DNA of 61,400 bases from Methylobacterium isbiliense (GTDB taxonomy: Bacteria; Pseudomonadota; Alphaproteobacteria; Rhizobiales; Beijerinckiaceae): the NCBI RefSeq assembly GCF_022179325.1, contig NZ_BPQQ01000027.1, positions 1 to 61,400 on the forward strand, given 5' to 3'. Below, in pieces: positions 51,216-59,857 of the stretch (position 1 is its first letter; each line of letters opens with the position of its first letter). The notes under the pieces were generated by a model that saw nothing but the letters and a program-made list of their open reading frames with translations, was not told the DNA's origin and made no database searches. A program made the position numbers and the translations under genes.

Positions 51216-52282
51216 TCCCCGGGCGCCCGGAACGCCCGCGCGAGGCGCAGCGCCTCGGGCAGCGCCCGCGCGATCTCGACCTCATGCCGGCGCATCAGGC
51301 GGGCGACGAGGAGGTCGTCCCGCAGGCGGGCCCACACCGCCTCCTCGGACAGGCCGTGCGCCTGCATCCAGGCCTCCACCTGCGCCGGGCCGCTCAGCCC
51401 GAGCCGGGCGAACAGCGCGCCGGCCGCCTCCGTCAACTCGTCGGGACCCGGCGACCAGCCGAACTCGCGGGCGGCCGCGTGCGCGACAAGCGCGAGCAGC
51501 GTCGATTCGCGCAGCGCCGCGGGCACCGGGCCGCGCCCGCCCGCGCGCTCCAGGGCGACCTCGTTGAGGAGACGCTCCACGAACACCGTGTGGGCCACCG
51601 TGTAGTCGACGGACCGGGGCTCCCAGGGCTGCGCCGCCTCCCGGTCGATCTCGGCGAGCAGCGCCGCGGCATCGCGGGCCTTGAGGCTGACGAAATCCAT
51701 CCGCGCGTGCTCCTGCCACGCCGCGATCTCGCGGGCCGGGACCGTGCCCGCGAGATGCAGCCGGGCCGCGACCGTCTCGACGGTCCGCTCGGCATAGTAG
51801 ACCGCCCGGGCCGCCGCGACGATCGCCGCGGCGGCCTCCGGCCCGATCAGCCCCCCCTCGCGGGCGGAGTCGGTGCTGGCACGGATATCGACCAGCGCCT
51901 GCGTCAGGGGCAGGTAGCCGAGCCCCTCGGGAGCGTGCTGGACTGCGACCTCGTCGTCGGCCGTGATCCGGCCGTCGCGATACCATTCGAAGATCGTGCC
52001 CACGCCCCTCATGCCGAAGCCGTGCAGCTCCGCCGCCCGCAGCGCCCCCATGCTGGCGGCGCCGTAGACGCGCACGCCGCGGCTCATGGCGATCAGGATC
52101 TCCTTGTGCCAGACCGCCGGGACCGTCTCGAAGTAGCCGTCGATGATGCCGACGTGGCGCGGCGGGCGGTCGAGGAGGCGCAGGAGGTCGCCCTGCTGGA
52201 CCGGCGGCAGGTAGGTGGCGTCGAGGAGGCGCGCCGCCTGCTCGCGCGGCAGGCTCGGGCCGAGGAAGACGACGACGCTCAT
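51194..52282 (-). CDS. TfuA-like protein (thioamidation partner)
   Basis: 362 aa from ATG 52282. TfuA core at residues about 1-200: VVVFLGPSLPREQAARLL, PPVQQGDLLRLLDRPPRHVGIIDGYFETVPAVWHKEILIAMSRGVRVYGAASMGALRAAEL, GMRGVGTIFEWYRDGRITADDEVAVQHAPEGLGYLPLT. TfuA proteins work with YcaO enzymes to install backbone thioamides (thioviridamide-type RiPPs, methanogen McrA), probably by supplying sulfide. A helical C-terminal extension (about 255-362) resembles the separate small protein at 47456. ATG overlaps the ycaO stop (ATGA), so the pair is cotranscribed. Confidence 0.92.
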   Translation of the reverse strand: MSVVVFLGPSLPREQAARLLDATYLPPVQQGDLLRLLDRPPRHVGIIDGYFETVPAVWHKEILIAMSRGVRVYGAASMGALRAAELHGFGMRGVGTIFEWYRDGRITADDEVAVQHAPEGLGYLPLTQALVDIRASTDSAREGGLIGPEAAAAIVAAARAVYYAERTVETVAARLHLAGTVPAREIAAWQEHARMDFVSLKARDAAALLAEIDREAAQPWEPRSVDYTVAHTVFVERLLNEVALERAGGRGPVPAALRESTLLALVAHAAAREFGWSPGPDELTEAAGALFARLGLSGPAQVEAWMQAHGLSEEAVWARLRDDLLVARLMRRHEVEIARALPEALRLARAFRAPGDQEPGAG

Positions 52283-53532
52283 GCGGCGGCGCCCGCGGCC
52301 CGGGCGCGCCGGCCCGGCACCCAGGAGGGCGAGTCCACCGGCCCCTCCAGCCCCGGCACGATCACCCGCGCCACGCGCACCGGCAGACCGTCCCGGGACA
52401 GGTCGACGACGAGGATGCGGTCGAGGCCGGCCCGCGCGAGGCAGCCCGTCACGTGGGCGAGATCCGCCTCGACGCTCCCGGCCGCGTGAGCCGGCACGGC
52501 GGAGAAGGGCCGGCGCCCCGCGACGCCGGCCAGCGCCCGGACCGTGCCGAGGGCCTCGGCGCTCTGAGTCTCGCCGTACTGTGCCCGGCCGAGGTCGTCG
52601 CGCGCGCCGGCGATCGCGGTCAGCCGGCTCTGCGCCGCCTCCGTGAGGGCGCGGCAGAGGGCGATGACCGGGTCCGGGTGGCACCCGGCCCCGCCGCTGC
52701 CGGGCATCGGCCGCGTCTCGGCATCCGCCGCGTCGTCGGCCAGGACCGCCCGGATCGTCGCGACGCCGACATCGCTCGTGACGTCCCAGGCGGCGGGGGA
52801 CACGCCGGCCTGCCGCAGCCGGTCGAGGACGCCGCGCACGGCCGGATGGGCGACCCGCGTCAGGTCGAGCCGGGTCGCGGCCTGCCGGGCCGCCCCGGCC
52901 TGGAGCCAGAGCGCCACCGCGTCGCGCTCGATGCACTCGCACAGGCCGTGCAGCACCGCCTCGTGGAGGGTGTTGCCGGAGGCGAGCCCGTTGGTGCTGT
53001 GCAGGAAGGCGCCCATGCCCCGCATCCGCGGCACGGTCGCATCCGCGTGCACGAGTTCGTAGGGGACGAAGACCGGCGCGCCGGTCGCCCAGTCGCGCGC
53101 CGGCGTCCAGGGGATCTCGGTCCGCAGGCCGAACAGGGCATGCCGCGCCGCCGGCAGCGCCGTGACATCCACCACCTCGCCGGCCGTGGCGATCTCCCGC
53201 AGGAGGGCGTGGCGCACGGGCAGCCCGGGCTCCTCCGCATGGGCGAGTTCCACCGCCTCCATGACGGCCGAGGCCCGGGCCGCGGCATCGCTGAGACCCT
53301 TGCCCTGCGACACCGACAGGGTGCGGGCGTTGGGCCGCACGGCGAACCAGACCGGGATGCCGATGCGGTCGAGCCCGGTGATCTCGCCGACCCGCGTGAC
53401 GCCGAGACCCGGCAGGTGCGGCCGGATGCGCTCCCAGGTCGTCTCCGGCGGCACGACGCGGCTGCCGTTGGTCAGGGCCTGCTTGACCGACGGCATCTCG
53501 GCCGACGGGCCGGGCGGCGGGACGAAGGCCAT
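52279..53532 (-). CDS. YcaO-domain protein (predicted thioamide-forming)
   Basis: 417 aa from ATG 53532; a longer frame to 53595 has no ribosome site. YcaO ATP/Mg binding blocks: SQGKGLSDAAARASAVMEAVELAHAEEP, LHSTNGLASGNTLHEAVLHGLCECIERDAVALW, and LCRALTEAAQSRLTAIAGARDD in the C-terminal half. YcaO enzymes activate a backbone amide with ATP. The C-terminus (DSPSWVPGRRARAAGAAA) lacks the PxPxP end of azoline-forming YcaO proteins, and the partner is TfuA. Both point to backbone thioamidation rather than thiazole/oxazole formation. Divergent from the MFS gene. Confidence 0.9.
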   Translation of the reverse strand: MAFVPPPGPSAEMPSVKQALTNGSRVVPPETTWERIRPHLPGLGVTRVGEITGLDRIGIPVWFAVRPNARTLSVSQGKGLSDAAARASAVMEAVELAHAEEPGLPVRHALLREIATAGEVVDVTALPAARHALFGLRTEIPWTPARDWATGAPVFVPYELVHADATVPRMRGMGAFLHSTNGLASGNTLHEAVLHGLCECIERDAVALWLQAGAARQAATRLDLTRVAHPAVRGVLDRLRQAGVSPAAWDVTSDVGVATIRAVLADDAADAETRPMPGSGGAGCHPDPVIALCRALTEAAQSRLTAIAGARDDLGRAQYGETQSAEALGTVRALAGVAGRRPFSAVPAHAAGSVEADLAHVTGCLARAGLDRILVVDLSRDGLPVRVARVIVPGLEGPVDSPSWVPGRRARAAGAAA

Positions 53533-53935
53533 GCTGCTGCCCCCGAGAGTCGCGAGCCCGAGCGTCGCGGGCGGACCCGGCCAACAGCATAGCATCGCTC
53601 GGCGCCGACCTCACGGCCTTCGGGCGAGCGATGCGGCGGCGTCCGGGCCATCGCGACGCCGGCGCATCACGGCCCGATCCACCCCCCGGCGCCCCCCGGC
53701 CGGACCATGCGGCCAGCGCGGGCGCGACCATCGCGGCGCGGGGTTGCTCGGAGGAGATTTTTCTGAACTTTGGGGTGTCTGACGACACAAATCTTCTCTG
53801 GTCGCGGACCCGTGGAGAACGAGTGCGCGCAGGGGAGGCTGTTCTGCCGGTCCGCGACCGGCGCCGCACCGGCATGGCGCGGAGCGCGGTCTTCCGGACG
53901 GGGACCGGGCCGACGACCGCAGCGAGAGACGATCC
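53533..53935. other. Divergent promoter region between ycaO and the MFS gene
   Basis: 403 bases with no supported gene. Around 53755-53810 is an AT-rich patch holding a short inverted repeat GTGTC-TGAC-GACAC (53775-53788), a candidate operator. The remainder is GC-rich without clear signals. Confidence 0.45.
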
Positions 53936-55189
53936 ATGACCGGTGCAGGACATCACGCCGCGGCGGCGCGCGGACTCGCGGTCCCGGGCGAAGCGGTCGA
54001 TCCGCCAGACGGGCGCCGCAACCTCGCCCGGCTCGTCGTCGCCCAGGCTCTCGGCGGGGCGAACGCCACGGTCGTCTTCGCCACCGGCGCCATCATCGGC
54101 CACACGCTGGCGCCGCGGCCGGCGCTCGCGACCCTGCCGATCTCGCTCTTCGTGGTCGGCATGGCGGTCTGCACCCTGCCGGCCGGTCTCATCGCGCAGC
54201 GCCACGGCCGGCGCGCCGCCTTCCTGACGGGCACGGCCTGCGGCATTCTCCTCGGGCTGCTGGCCGCCGCCGCGATCGTGCTCGGCGCGTTCTGGCTGTT
54301 CTGCGTCGCCATGGTCTTCGGCGGCGCCTACGCGGCGGTGGTGCTGTCCTTCCGCTTCGCCGCCGCGGATTGCGTGCCCGCGGCCCGGCGCCCGCGGGCG
54401 CTGTCGGCCGTTATGGCGGGAGGCGTCGCCGCCGGGGTGATCGGCCCGCAGCTCGTGACCACCACGATGCACGCGTGGCCGCCCCACCTGTTCGCCGTCA
54501 CCTACCTCGCCGCCGCCGGCATCGCGGCGCTGTGCGCGGTGGTGCTGACGGGCGTCAGGCTGCCCGTCCCGACGGCGCCCGACCGGGCCGCCGGCCGCCC
54601 GCTCGGCGCAATCGTGCGCCAGCCGCGCTTCGTGACGGCGGTGATCTGCGGCGTGGTCTCCTACACCCTGATGAACTTCGTGATGACCTCGGCGCCGCTG
54701 GCGATGCGCCTGTGCGGCCTGTCGCAGGAGGCATCGAACCTCGGCCTGCAATGGCACGTGATCGCCATGTACGGCCCGAGCTTCGTCACCGGGCATCTGA
54801 TCGCGCGGTTCGGCGCGCCCAGGATCGTCCTCACCGGGCTGGGGCTGACGGCCGCGGCGGCGGCCGTCGGCCTGACCGGCGTGGAGGTGGGGCACTTCTG
54901 GCTCACCCTGATCCTGCTCGGCGTCGGCTGGAATTTCGGCTTCGTCGGCGCCTCGGCGATGGTGCTGGAATGCCACCGGACCGAGGAGCGGGCGCGCGTG
55001 CAGTCGCTCAACGACTTCGCGGTCTTCGGGATGATGGTCGTGGGATCGTTCGCCTCCGGGGGCCTGCTGACGACCTACGGCTGGGATACGGTCTGCTGGG
55101 TCACCTTCCCGCCCCTGCTGCTGGCGGCGGCGGCCGTGTTCGCCACGTCCGCCTCGCGCCCCGTGCCGCCCGGCCTCCTGCGGCCCTGA
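53936..55189 (+). CDS. MFS transporter at the RiPP cluster edge
   Basis: 417 aa, about 12 membrane segments (first ones ARLVVAQALGGANATVVFATGAIIG and LPISLFVVGMAVCTLPAGLIAQRHGRRAAF, which has the MFS loop-2 pattern). Later segments include VICGVVSYTLMNFVMTSAPLAMRL, MYGPSFVTGHLIARFGAPRIVL and LILLGVGWNFGFVGASAMVLE. Family is drug/metabolite efflux type; the substrate is unknown. Divergent from ycaO, so it may give self-resistance or a second export route for the peptide, or belong to the flanking genome. Confidence 0.83.
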   Translation: MTGAGHHAAAARGLAVPGEAVDPPDGRRNLARLVVAQALGGANATVVFATGAIIGHTLAPRPALATLPISLFVVGMAVCTLPAGLIAQRHGRRAAFLTGTACGILLGLLAAAAIVLGAFWLFCVAMVFGGAYAAVVLSFRFAAADCVPAARRPRALSAVMAGGVAAGVIGPQLVTTTMHAWPPHLFAVTYLAAAGIAALCAVVLTGVRLPVPTAPDRAAGRPLGAIVRQPRFVTAVICGVVSYTLMNFVMTSAPLAMRLCGLSQEASNLGLQWHVIAMYGPSFVTGHLIARFGAPRIVLTGLGLTAAAAAVGLTGVEVGHFWLTLILLGVGWNFGFVGASAMVLECHRTEERARVQSLNDFAVFGMMVVGSFASGGLLTTYGWDTVCWVTFPPLLLAAAAVFATSASRPVPPGLLRP

Positions 55190-55374
55190 GGGCCTGCGGC
55201 GCTGCGGCCCTGCGGGCCGTTACGCTCAAGGCGCCGGCGGGACCGTCGCGCCGGGATGCGCCACCATGTCGTCGGCACGGCCCGAGCGGACGCCGCGATC
55301 TCGACTCCGTACCGCCACATTGCGAGCGTGCCTTGCAGGAGGCTCCGTCCGCGGGGCGATGCGAGGGGTGTGAC

Positions 55375-55509
55375 ATGAGCGTGATCAGAGTGCTCGGAGC
55401 GGTCCTGTCGGTGTTCGCCGTGCTGATCGTGAGTGCGGCCCTCAGGCTGCTGCTGCTGCCGTTCCGGTCGCTGCGCAGGATCCGGCCACGTGCCGTCGAG
55501 CAGCACTGA
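55375..55509 (+). CDS. Tiny single-span membrane protein
   Basis: 44 aa: one hydrophobic helix (VLGAVLSVFAVLIVSAALRLLLLPF) followed by a basic tail (RSLRRIRPRAVEQH), giving inside-positive topology. A weak purine-rich ribosome site (GAGGGG) lies upstream. No family recognised; short and uncertain. Confidence 0.35.
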   Translation: MSVIRVLGAVLSVFAVLIVSAALRLLLLPFRSLRRIRPRAVEQH

Positions 55510-55534
55510 CACCGGGCCGTCCCATCCGGAGGAG

Positions 55535-55702
55535 ATGCGGGCGAGGGTCGAGCTGAGGATCGGGCAGGCCGTCGCGGTCAAGGCCACCGTCCGGGCGACG
55601 CCGGCAGGCCTGATGGCCGTTGCGGTCCTGATGGGCGCGATCCTGGTTCCGACGCTCTGGCTCGCCAGGGGTCGCGTACGCATGCGCCCGCCCACCGCCT
55701 GA
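55535..55702 (+). CDS. Small single-span membrane protein
   Basis: 55 aa from ATG 55535 with GGAGGAG immediately upstream (tight spacing). Charged N-terminus (MRARVELRIGQAVAVKATVRA), one membrane helix (GLMAVAVLMGAILVPTLWLA), basic Pro-containing tail. Unknown function; 25 bases after the previous tiny membrane protein. Confidence 0.42.
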   Translation: MRARVELRIGQAVAVKATVRATPAGLMAVAVLMGAILVPTLWLARGRVRMRPPTA

Positions 55703-56136
55703 AGGCCCGGCGCCACACGGTTCTCGCGCCGGTCCGTTCGGCCGCGGGAGAGCAACGGCCGAGCGAGCGGGGGTGCCCGTGGGCGCCCCAGCCAGGCTTG
55801 GATCGGGCCGTTCGGTCCGGTCCGATGGCACAGCTTGATTCCAATCGCTCCACGATTGTACAGTGAATTAGCAACAGGGATTTGCTGTACAGGATACGGC
55901 TCGGTCGGTCGCTTCACGCTCGCAAGCAACGGTACCGCTCAGCGACTCCGATTCGGACTGCCAGGGAGGGTGCGCATGTGAACGCCCCGTTCGGATCAGA
56001 CGCCCGAAGATGAATCATGAGGCACAAGACCGAACAAGCGGACCAGATATTCCGATCTGCGTTGATTGTTATCTGAATGGCCTGGTTCTTCCGTTCACAC
56101 AATCGTCTGCAACGAGAAAAGAGAGATCGACACGCG
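55703..56136. other. Gene-free stretch upstream of the sigma factor
   Basis: 434 bases. Right-hand 250 bases are noticeably richer in A/T than the surroundings and should hold the sigma-factor promoter. I looked for an EcfG-type GGAAC...CGTT promoter and did not find a convincing one. No gene supported. Confidence 0.4.
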
Positions 56137-56865
56137 ATGACGATCAGCCTCCGGCACACCAAGGCAGCGCACCAGCCGCCGACCACGCCCCACGTGCCTG
56201 CGCCGAACGATCCTCGCCCTCTTCTGCCGTCGTTCCTGCGCGATCACCTCGGCCGGCAGCTGCGCGCGGCCTATGAGGTCTTCGTCACCGAGGCCCAGCC
56301 ACGCCCTCTGCTCGATCTCGCCGTCCGGCTGGAGAGGGTGCTCGCCAGCGCGCCGGATGCGCCGGAGTTCCGGGACGCCTTGCTGGCCGCGCTCCCGGCC
56401 CTTCGCGCCTTCGCCACCTCGCTGACCGGCTCGCCGGCCCAGGCCGACGATCTGGTGCAGGACACGCTGCTGCGGGCATGGCAGAGCCAGCACAGCTTCA
56501 CGCCCGGCACGAACCTCAATGCGTGGCTGTTCACGATCCTGCGCAACCAGTTCTACACGACGATGCGCAAGCGCAAGCGGGAGGTCGAGGACAGCGACGG
56601 GACCGCCGCCGCGCAGCTGACCGCGCTCCCGAGCCAGGAGGACGGCCTCGAGCTGCGCGAGGTGTGGACGCAGCTGGGCAAGCTTCCACCGTTGCAGCGC
56701 GAGGCGCTGCTGCTGATCGCTACCCAGGACCTCACCTACGAGGCGGCGGCGGAGTTGATGGGATGCCAGACCGGCACGGTGAAGAGCCGGGTCAACCGCG
56801 CACGCGCCGCCCTGGTGCAGGCGCTCGGCTACGAGGACCGTCTCGCCCGCACCGCGGCGCTCTAG
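56137..56865 (+). CDS. EcfG-type (ECF15) sigma factor with NepR-like N-terminal segment
   Basis: 242 aa from ATG 56137 (purine-rich site upstream). Residues about 75-242 are an EcfG-class sigma factor: region 2 LLAALPALRAFATSLTGSPAQADDLVQDTLLRAWQ and LNAWLFTILRNQFYTTMRKRKREVED; region 4 LPPLQREALLLIATQDLTYEAAAELMGCQTGTVKSRVNRARAALVQAL. EcfG directs the alphaproteobacterial general stress response. The first ~70 residues are unusual: FLRDHLGRQLRAAYEVFVTEAQPRPLLDLAVRLE matches the core helix pattern of the anti-sigma factor NepR (lGxxLRaxYxxxvxExxPxrxxdLxxxL). No separate nepR or phyR is adjacent. Confidence 0.88.
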   Translation: MTISLRHTKAAHQPPTTPHVPAPNDPRPLLPSFLRDHLGRQLRAAYEVFVTEAQPRPLLDLAVRLERVLASAPDAPEFRDALLAALPALRAFATSLTGSPAQADDLVQDTLLRAWQSQHSFTPGTNLNAWLFTILRNQFYTTMRKRKREVEDSDGTAAAQLTALPSQEDGLELREVWTQLGKLPPLQREALLLIATQDLTYEAAAELMGCQTGTVKSRVNRARAALVQALGYEDRLARTAAL

Positions 56866-57424
56866 GACGCGGCGCCGGCTGCCGCCGGTCGCCGTCCGTC
56901 CCGTGCTGCGGTCCGGACGCGCTTCGCTCGCATCGGTGCGGTCGAGCGGGTGCGGCTCTCTCCCGGTTGCTTGCGCCGCCGACCACGCCCGCGGTCCAGA
57001 ACGACGGAAGCGACGTGTCCGCCGTCGACCGGACGGACGAACCGAGCCGCTTCGCGGCACGCGGCAGGGTGGCTGCGCGCGAGGCCTTTCGCCGACGCCG
57101 CAGGCCCGCATGGGCCCGGGCGTGTGCCCCCGCCGTGACGCGAGCGGCCCCGCACCGGTCGAAGTCCCTTGTGCCGAGGATCACTGGACGATGGGAGGCT
57201 CGCGGTCCGCCGGGCTGAGCCGGGGTGTCACGCCAAGATTCGGCAGGATCGGCCGCCGCCAGAGGAACGCTGAAATTTCATTCAATTGGGAGCTTCATAA
57301 TATATCCGATCTCAGAACAATCATACCAATTGCATTTAACAAATGACATTGCCGTGGCATGATCCGACTACCAAAAGCAGGAAAAGGCCGAAGCAGCCAG
57401 GTCAAAGGGAGGAGCCGTTCGGAA
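56866..57424. other. 559-base stretch without a supported gene
   Basis: GC-rich with only implausible short frames up to about 57225; then an AT-rich patch (about 57270-57360) likely to contain the promoter of the next gene. No hairpin with T-run, repeat or RNA motif noticed. Confidence 0.4.
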
Positions 57425-57982
57425 ATGAGTCCCCGTCCGAGCCCGCACGCCAACAAACACATGACGCCGCGCGGCGGCCTTCAGGCCGCAGAGTACGAAG
57501 AACTTGGCTATGGATACCTGGAGATCGTGGAAAATTCCGTCTGCTATGTTGACGGAAGGACCGGGAAGCGTCTGATCGATTTTCGCTATCCCACGCGCCG
57601 AGATGCGACGCTTCAGCTGAGCTTCTTCAGGCAGGCGTGCCAAGACGCGAAACGCCAGCAAACCATCACCAGACTCCGCCAGTCCCGGGCGGAGATGTCA
57701 GACCAGAAGGCTGCCATGACCGAACCGAGGACCGACGAGAAGACCACGGCCGGGATGGCCTTTTCCCCCTTTGCCGATGCCCTCGGCAGCGGGATGCCGG
57801 CGGACACTTTGCAGGGCCGCGGTCGCCTCTCGCCGAAGCTTTGGCAGATCCTGGACACGAATTTTCCTGACCCGCTCGTCAGGATGACCTTCTTCTCGGA
57901 AAGGCAGGCCCGTGCCGCCTGTGAGACGATGAACGCCAAAGCCCGCCGGGAGCGGTTCGAGGTGGTCTGGATGGGGGCCTGA
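57425..57982 (+). CDS. Unknown soluble protein
   Basis: 185 aa from ATG 57425 with GGAGG about 11 bases upstream; ATG 57461 is an alternative. N-terminal part has a short beta-like segment YGYLEIVENSVCYVDGRTGKRLIDFRYPT, then a charged helix QLSFFRQACQDAKRQQTITRLRQSR. The C-terminal part is FADALGSGMPADTLQGRGRLSPKLWQILDTNFPDPLVRMTFFSERQARAACETM. Codon use is less extremely GC-rich than in neighbouring genes. No domain recognised. Confidence 0.62.
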   Translation: MSPRPSPHANKHMTPRGGLQAAEYEELGYGYLEIVENSVCYVDGRTGKRLIDFRYPTRRDATLQLSFFRQACQDAKRQQTITRLRQSRAEMSDQKAAMTEPRTDEKTTAGMAFSPFADALGSGMPADTLQGRGRLSPKLWQILDTNFPDPLVRMTFFSERQARAACETMNAKARRERFEVVWMGA

Positions 57983-58171
57983 GCGGTCCGGGTCGTTGCA
58001 AGGGATCGCGGTGGATGCCGTGCATGGCGCAAGCGCGCGGATCGCGGCCGGACAGGCCAAGCCATCGAAGCCCGCACTCTGCCGCGACCGACCCGGCACT
58101 GACGAACGGGACGGGCACGATGCCCAGGGTTCGCATAACAAGAATCACTGCGACCCTGGGGAGGGGCCAGT

Positions 58172-58936
58172 ATGAATAATTTCCTGATCAGAAGTCTCGA
58201 ACATACCGGCGTCTTGTCAGAAGTCGAGATCGAGGCCCTTCAGCACGTGAATTTGCGCGAGCGGATCGTTCCAGCCCGAACCGACATCGATCATGATGAT
58301 TTTTCCGACACTATCCATCTGATACTGGATGGATTTGCATGCAGATATAAGATCTGGGCGGAGGGCGAGCGTCGCATCCTGTCCCTGCTCGTCCCGGGCG
58401 ATCTTTGCGGCGGGCATGCAACCATGCCGTTCGTCTTCCATAACAAAGTGGCCGCTCTGACGAATTGCACGATCGCGGATATTCCGCGGCAAACGATGGC
58501 CGAGTTGATCGACAGATACCCTCGCATCGCACGAGCGCTCTGGTGGGTCACTCTCGCCAAGCTCAGCACGACCCAGGCCTGGCTGGCCAACATGGGACGG
58601 CCCGCCGACAAGCGAATGGCCCACTTCTTCTGCGAGGTTCTTGTCCGCCTGCAGGCGGCCGACCTCGCCGACGAGAACAGCTACGATCTTGGACTGACCC
58701 AGTTCGATCTGGCGGAGATATTCGGGCTGTCGAACGTTCACGTGAACCGTGTTCTGAAAGCCCTGAAGGAATCGGGCTTGTTGGCCGTGTCCAATCGCCG
58801 GGTGACGATCTTCGATGTCAGGCGCTTGAAGAAGCTCGCGGAATTCGATCCTGGCTACCTTCATGACATCTCGGGCTCGACGATGGAGGGGCGGTCGACG
58901 CTCGTGCAGGAGCCGATCGCCCGATGGAGGGCTTGA
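58172..58936 (+). CDS. Crp/Fnr-family transcriptional regulator
   Basis: 254 aa, ATG 58172 with GGGGAGGGG upstream. N-terminal cNMP-type sensor barrel (about 20-140; LILDGFACRYKIWAEGERRILSLLVPGDLCGGHATM), dimerisation helix, and C-terminal winged helix (LTQFDLAEIFGLSNVHVNRVLKALKESGLLAVSNRRVTIFDVRRLKKLAEFDP). It lacks the N-terminal Cys cluster of Fnr, so it is not an obvious Fe-S oxygen sensor. HTH_Crp_2-type regulators of this length are frequent in Hyphomicrobiales. Targets unknown. Confidence 0.9.
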   Translation: MNNFLIRSLEHTGVLSEVEIEALQHVNLRERIVPARTDIDHDDFSDTIHLILDGFACRYKIWAEGERRILSLLVPGDLCGGHATMPFVFHNKVAALTNCTIADIPRQTMAELIDRYPRIARALWWVTLAKLSTTQAWLANMGRPADKRMAHFFCEVLVRLQAADLADENSYDLGLTQFDLAEIFGLSNVHVNRVLKALKESGLLAVSNRRVTIFDVRRLKKLAEFDPGYLHDISGSTMEGRSTLVQEPIARWRA

Positions 58937-58986
58937 GCGGAGGCCCTCCCTCGCCGGCCTCCGAACGGTCAACCCGGACGGGTCCG

Positions 58987-59613
58987 TCAGACGGGCCGGC
59001 CGGGCCGGGGGCGATACCGCGGGAGCGCCCAACCGAAGCGGAGTGAGGCTGCGCGCACGAGCAGGCCGACCAAGAACCCCGCGCCGACCGCAAGCTCGCG
59101 CGGCCCGCCGGCGGCGGTCAGGGCGACGAAGGTGATCGCCCCGGCGAGCGCGGCCGAGGCGTAGATCTCCCGGCTCAGGATGACCGGGCTCTCTCCCCCG
59201 AGAAGATCGCGGATGATGCCGCCGACGGTGGCGGTGATCACGCCCATGGCCACCGCCACCGTGGCGCCCACCCCGGCCTGCCAAGCCCGTTCGGACCCGG
59301 CGACCGCGAACAGCGCCAAGCCCAGCGCATCGAGCCACAGGAGGTAGCGGTAGCGGGATTGCGGGATGTGCGCGGCGAAGAAGACAGCCGCCGAGACGGC
59401 CAGGCAGGTCAGCAGGTAGGCCGGCTCACGCGTCCAGAACACCGGCGACCCGAGCAGCAGGTCCCGGAGCGTCCCCCCGCCGATGCCCGTCACCGTGCCC
59501 AGCACGGCGAACCCGACGATATCCATCTCCTTGCGGGACGCGACCAGGGCGCCCGTGACCGTGAAGACGATCACGCCCAACCAGTCCAGGGTCGTGGCGG
59601 CAGTCTCGAACAT
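58987..59613 (-). CDS. TRIC-family (UPF0126/YadS) membrane protein under glycine riboswitch
   Basis: 208 aa from ATG 59613 (GGGAGA upstream). Two repeats of three membrane helices, each with the Gly-rich kink: GIGGGTLRDLLLGSPVFW and TVGGIIRDLLGGESPVIL. Bacterial TRIC proteins are trimeric cation channels by structure. A tandem glycine riboswitch precedes the gene, and this association in other bacteria suggests a glycine-linked transport role. An in-frame upstream ATG (59730) would add 39 polar residues and is less likely. Confidence 0.9.
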   Translation of the reverse strand: MFETAATTLDWLGVIVFTVTGALVASRKEMDIVGFAVLGTVTGIGGGTLRDLLLGSPVFWTREPAYLLTCLAVSAAVFFAAHIPQSRYRYLLWLDALGLALFAVAGSERAWQAGVGATVAVAMGVITATVGGIIRDLLGGESPVILSREIYASAALAGAITFVALTAAGGPRELAVGAGFLVGLLVRAASLRFGWALPRYRPRPGRPV

Positions 59614-59857
59614 GGTGTCTCCCGTCTGGGGGGTGTCGCGGCCACGTGCCGGCGCGCGGCGCGGCTGATCGTCGGATCGGGTCTGCTCGACCCGGTCGCT
59701 CTGCGCCGGAACCTTGTGCGCGTGCGTCACGGCAACCGCAGCGATGGCGGATCACCGGACCGGACAGGCGCGAGCGGGGCTGCGCGCGACAGGTCAGGCC
59801 GAGGGGAATGCATGGTACGGCCTCCGAGGTCGCATCGCGCGCCATGCGCGGGAGCCC

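Noticed and set aside
31531-55189. LanC cyclase, methyltransferase or cysteine decarboxylase expected in lanthipeptide clusters.
   Set aside because: Every gene in the interval was accounted for, and none has the zinc-ligand motifs of LanC or a flavin decarboxylase pattern.
55914-56186. 90-codon minus-strand frame in the gap before the sigma factor.
   Set aside because: No ribosome site, no recognisable features, and it overlaps the sigma factor start region.
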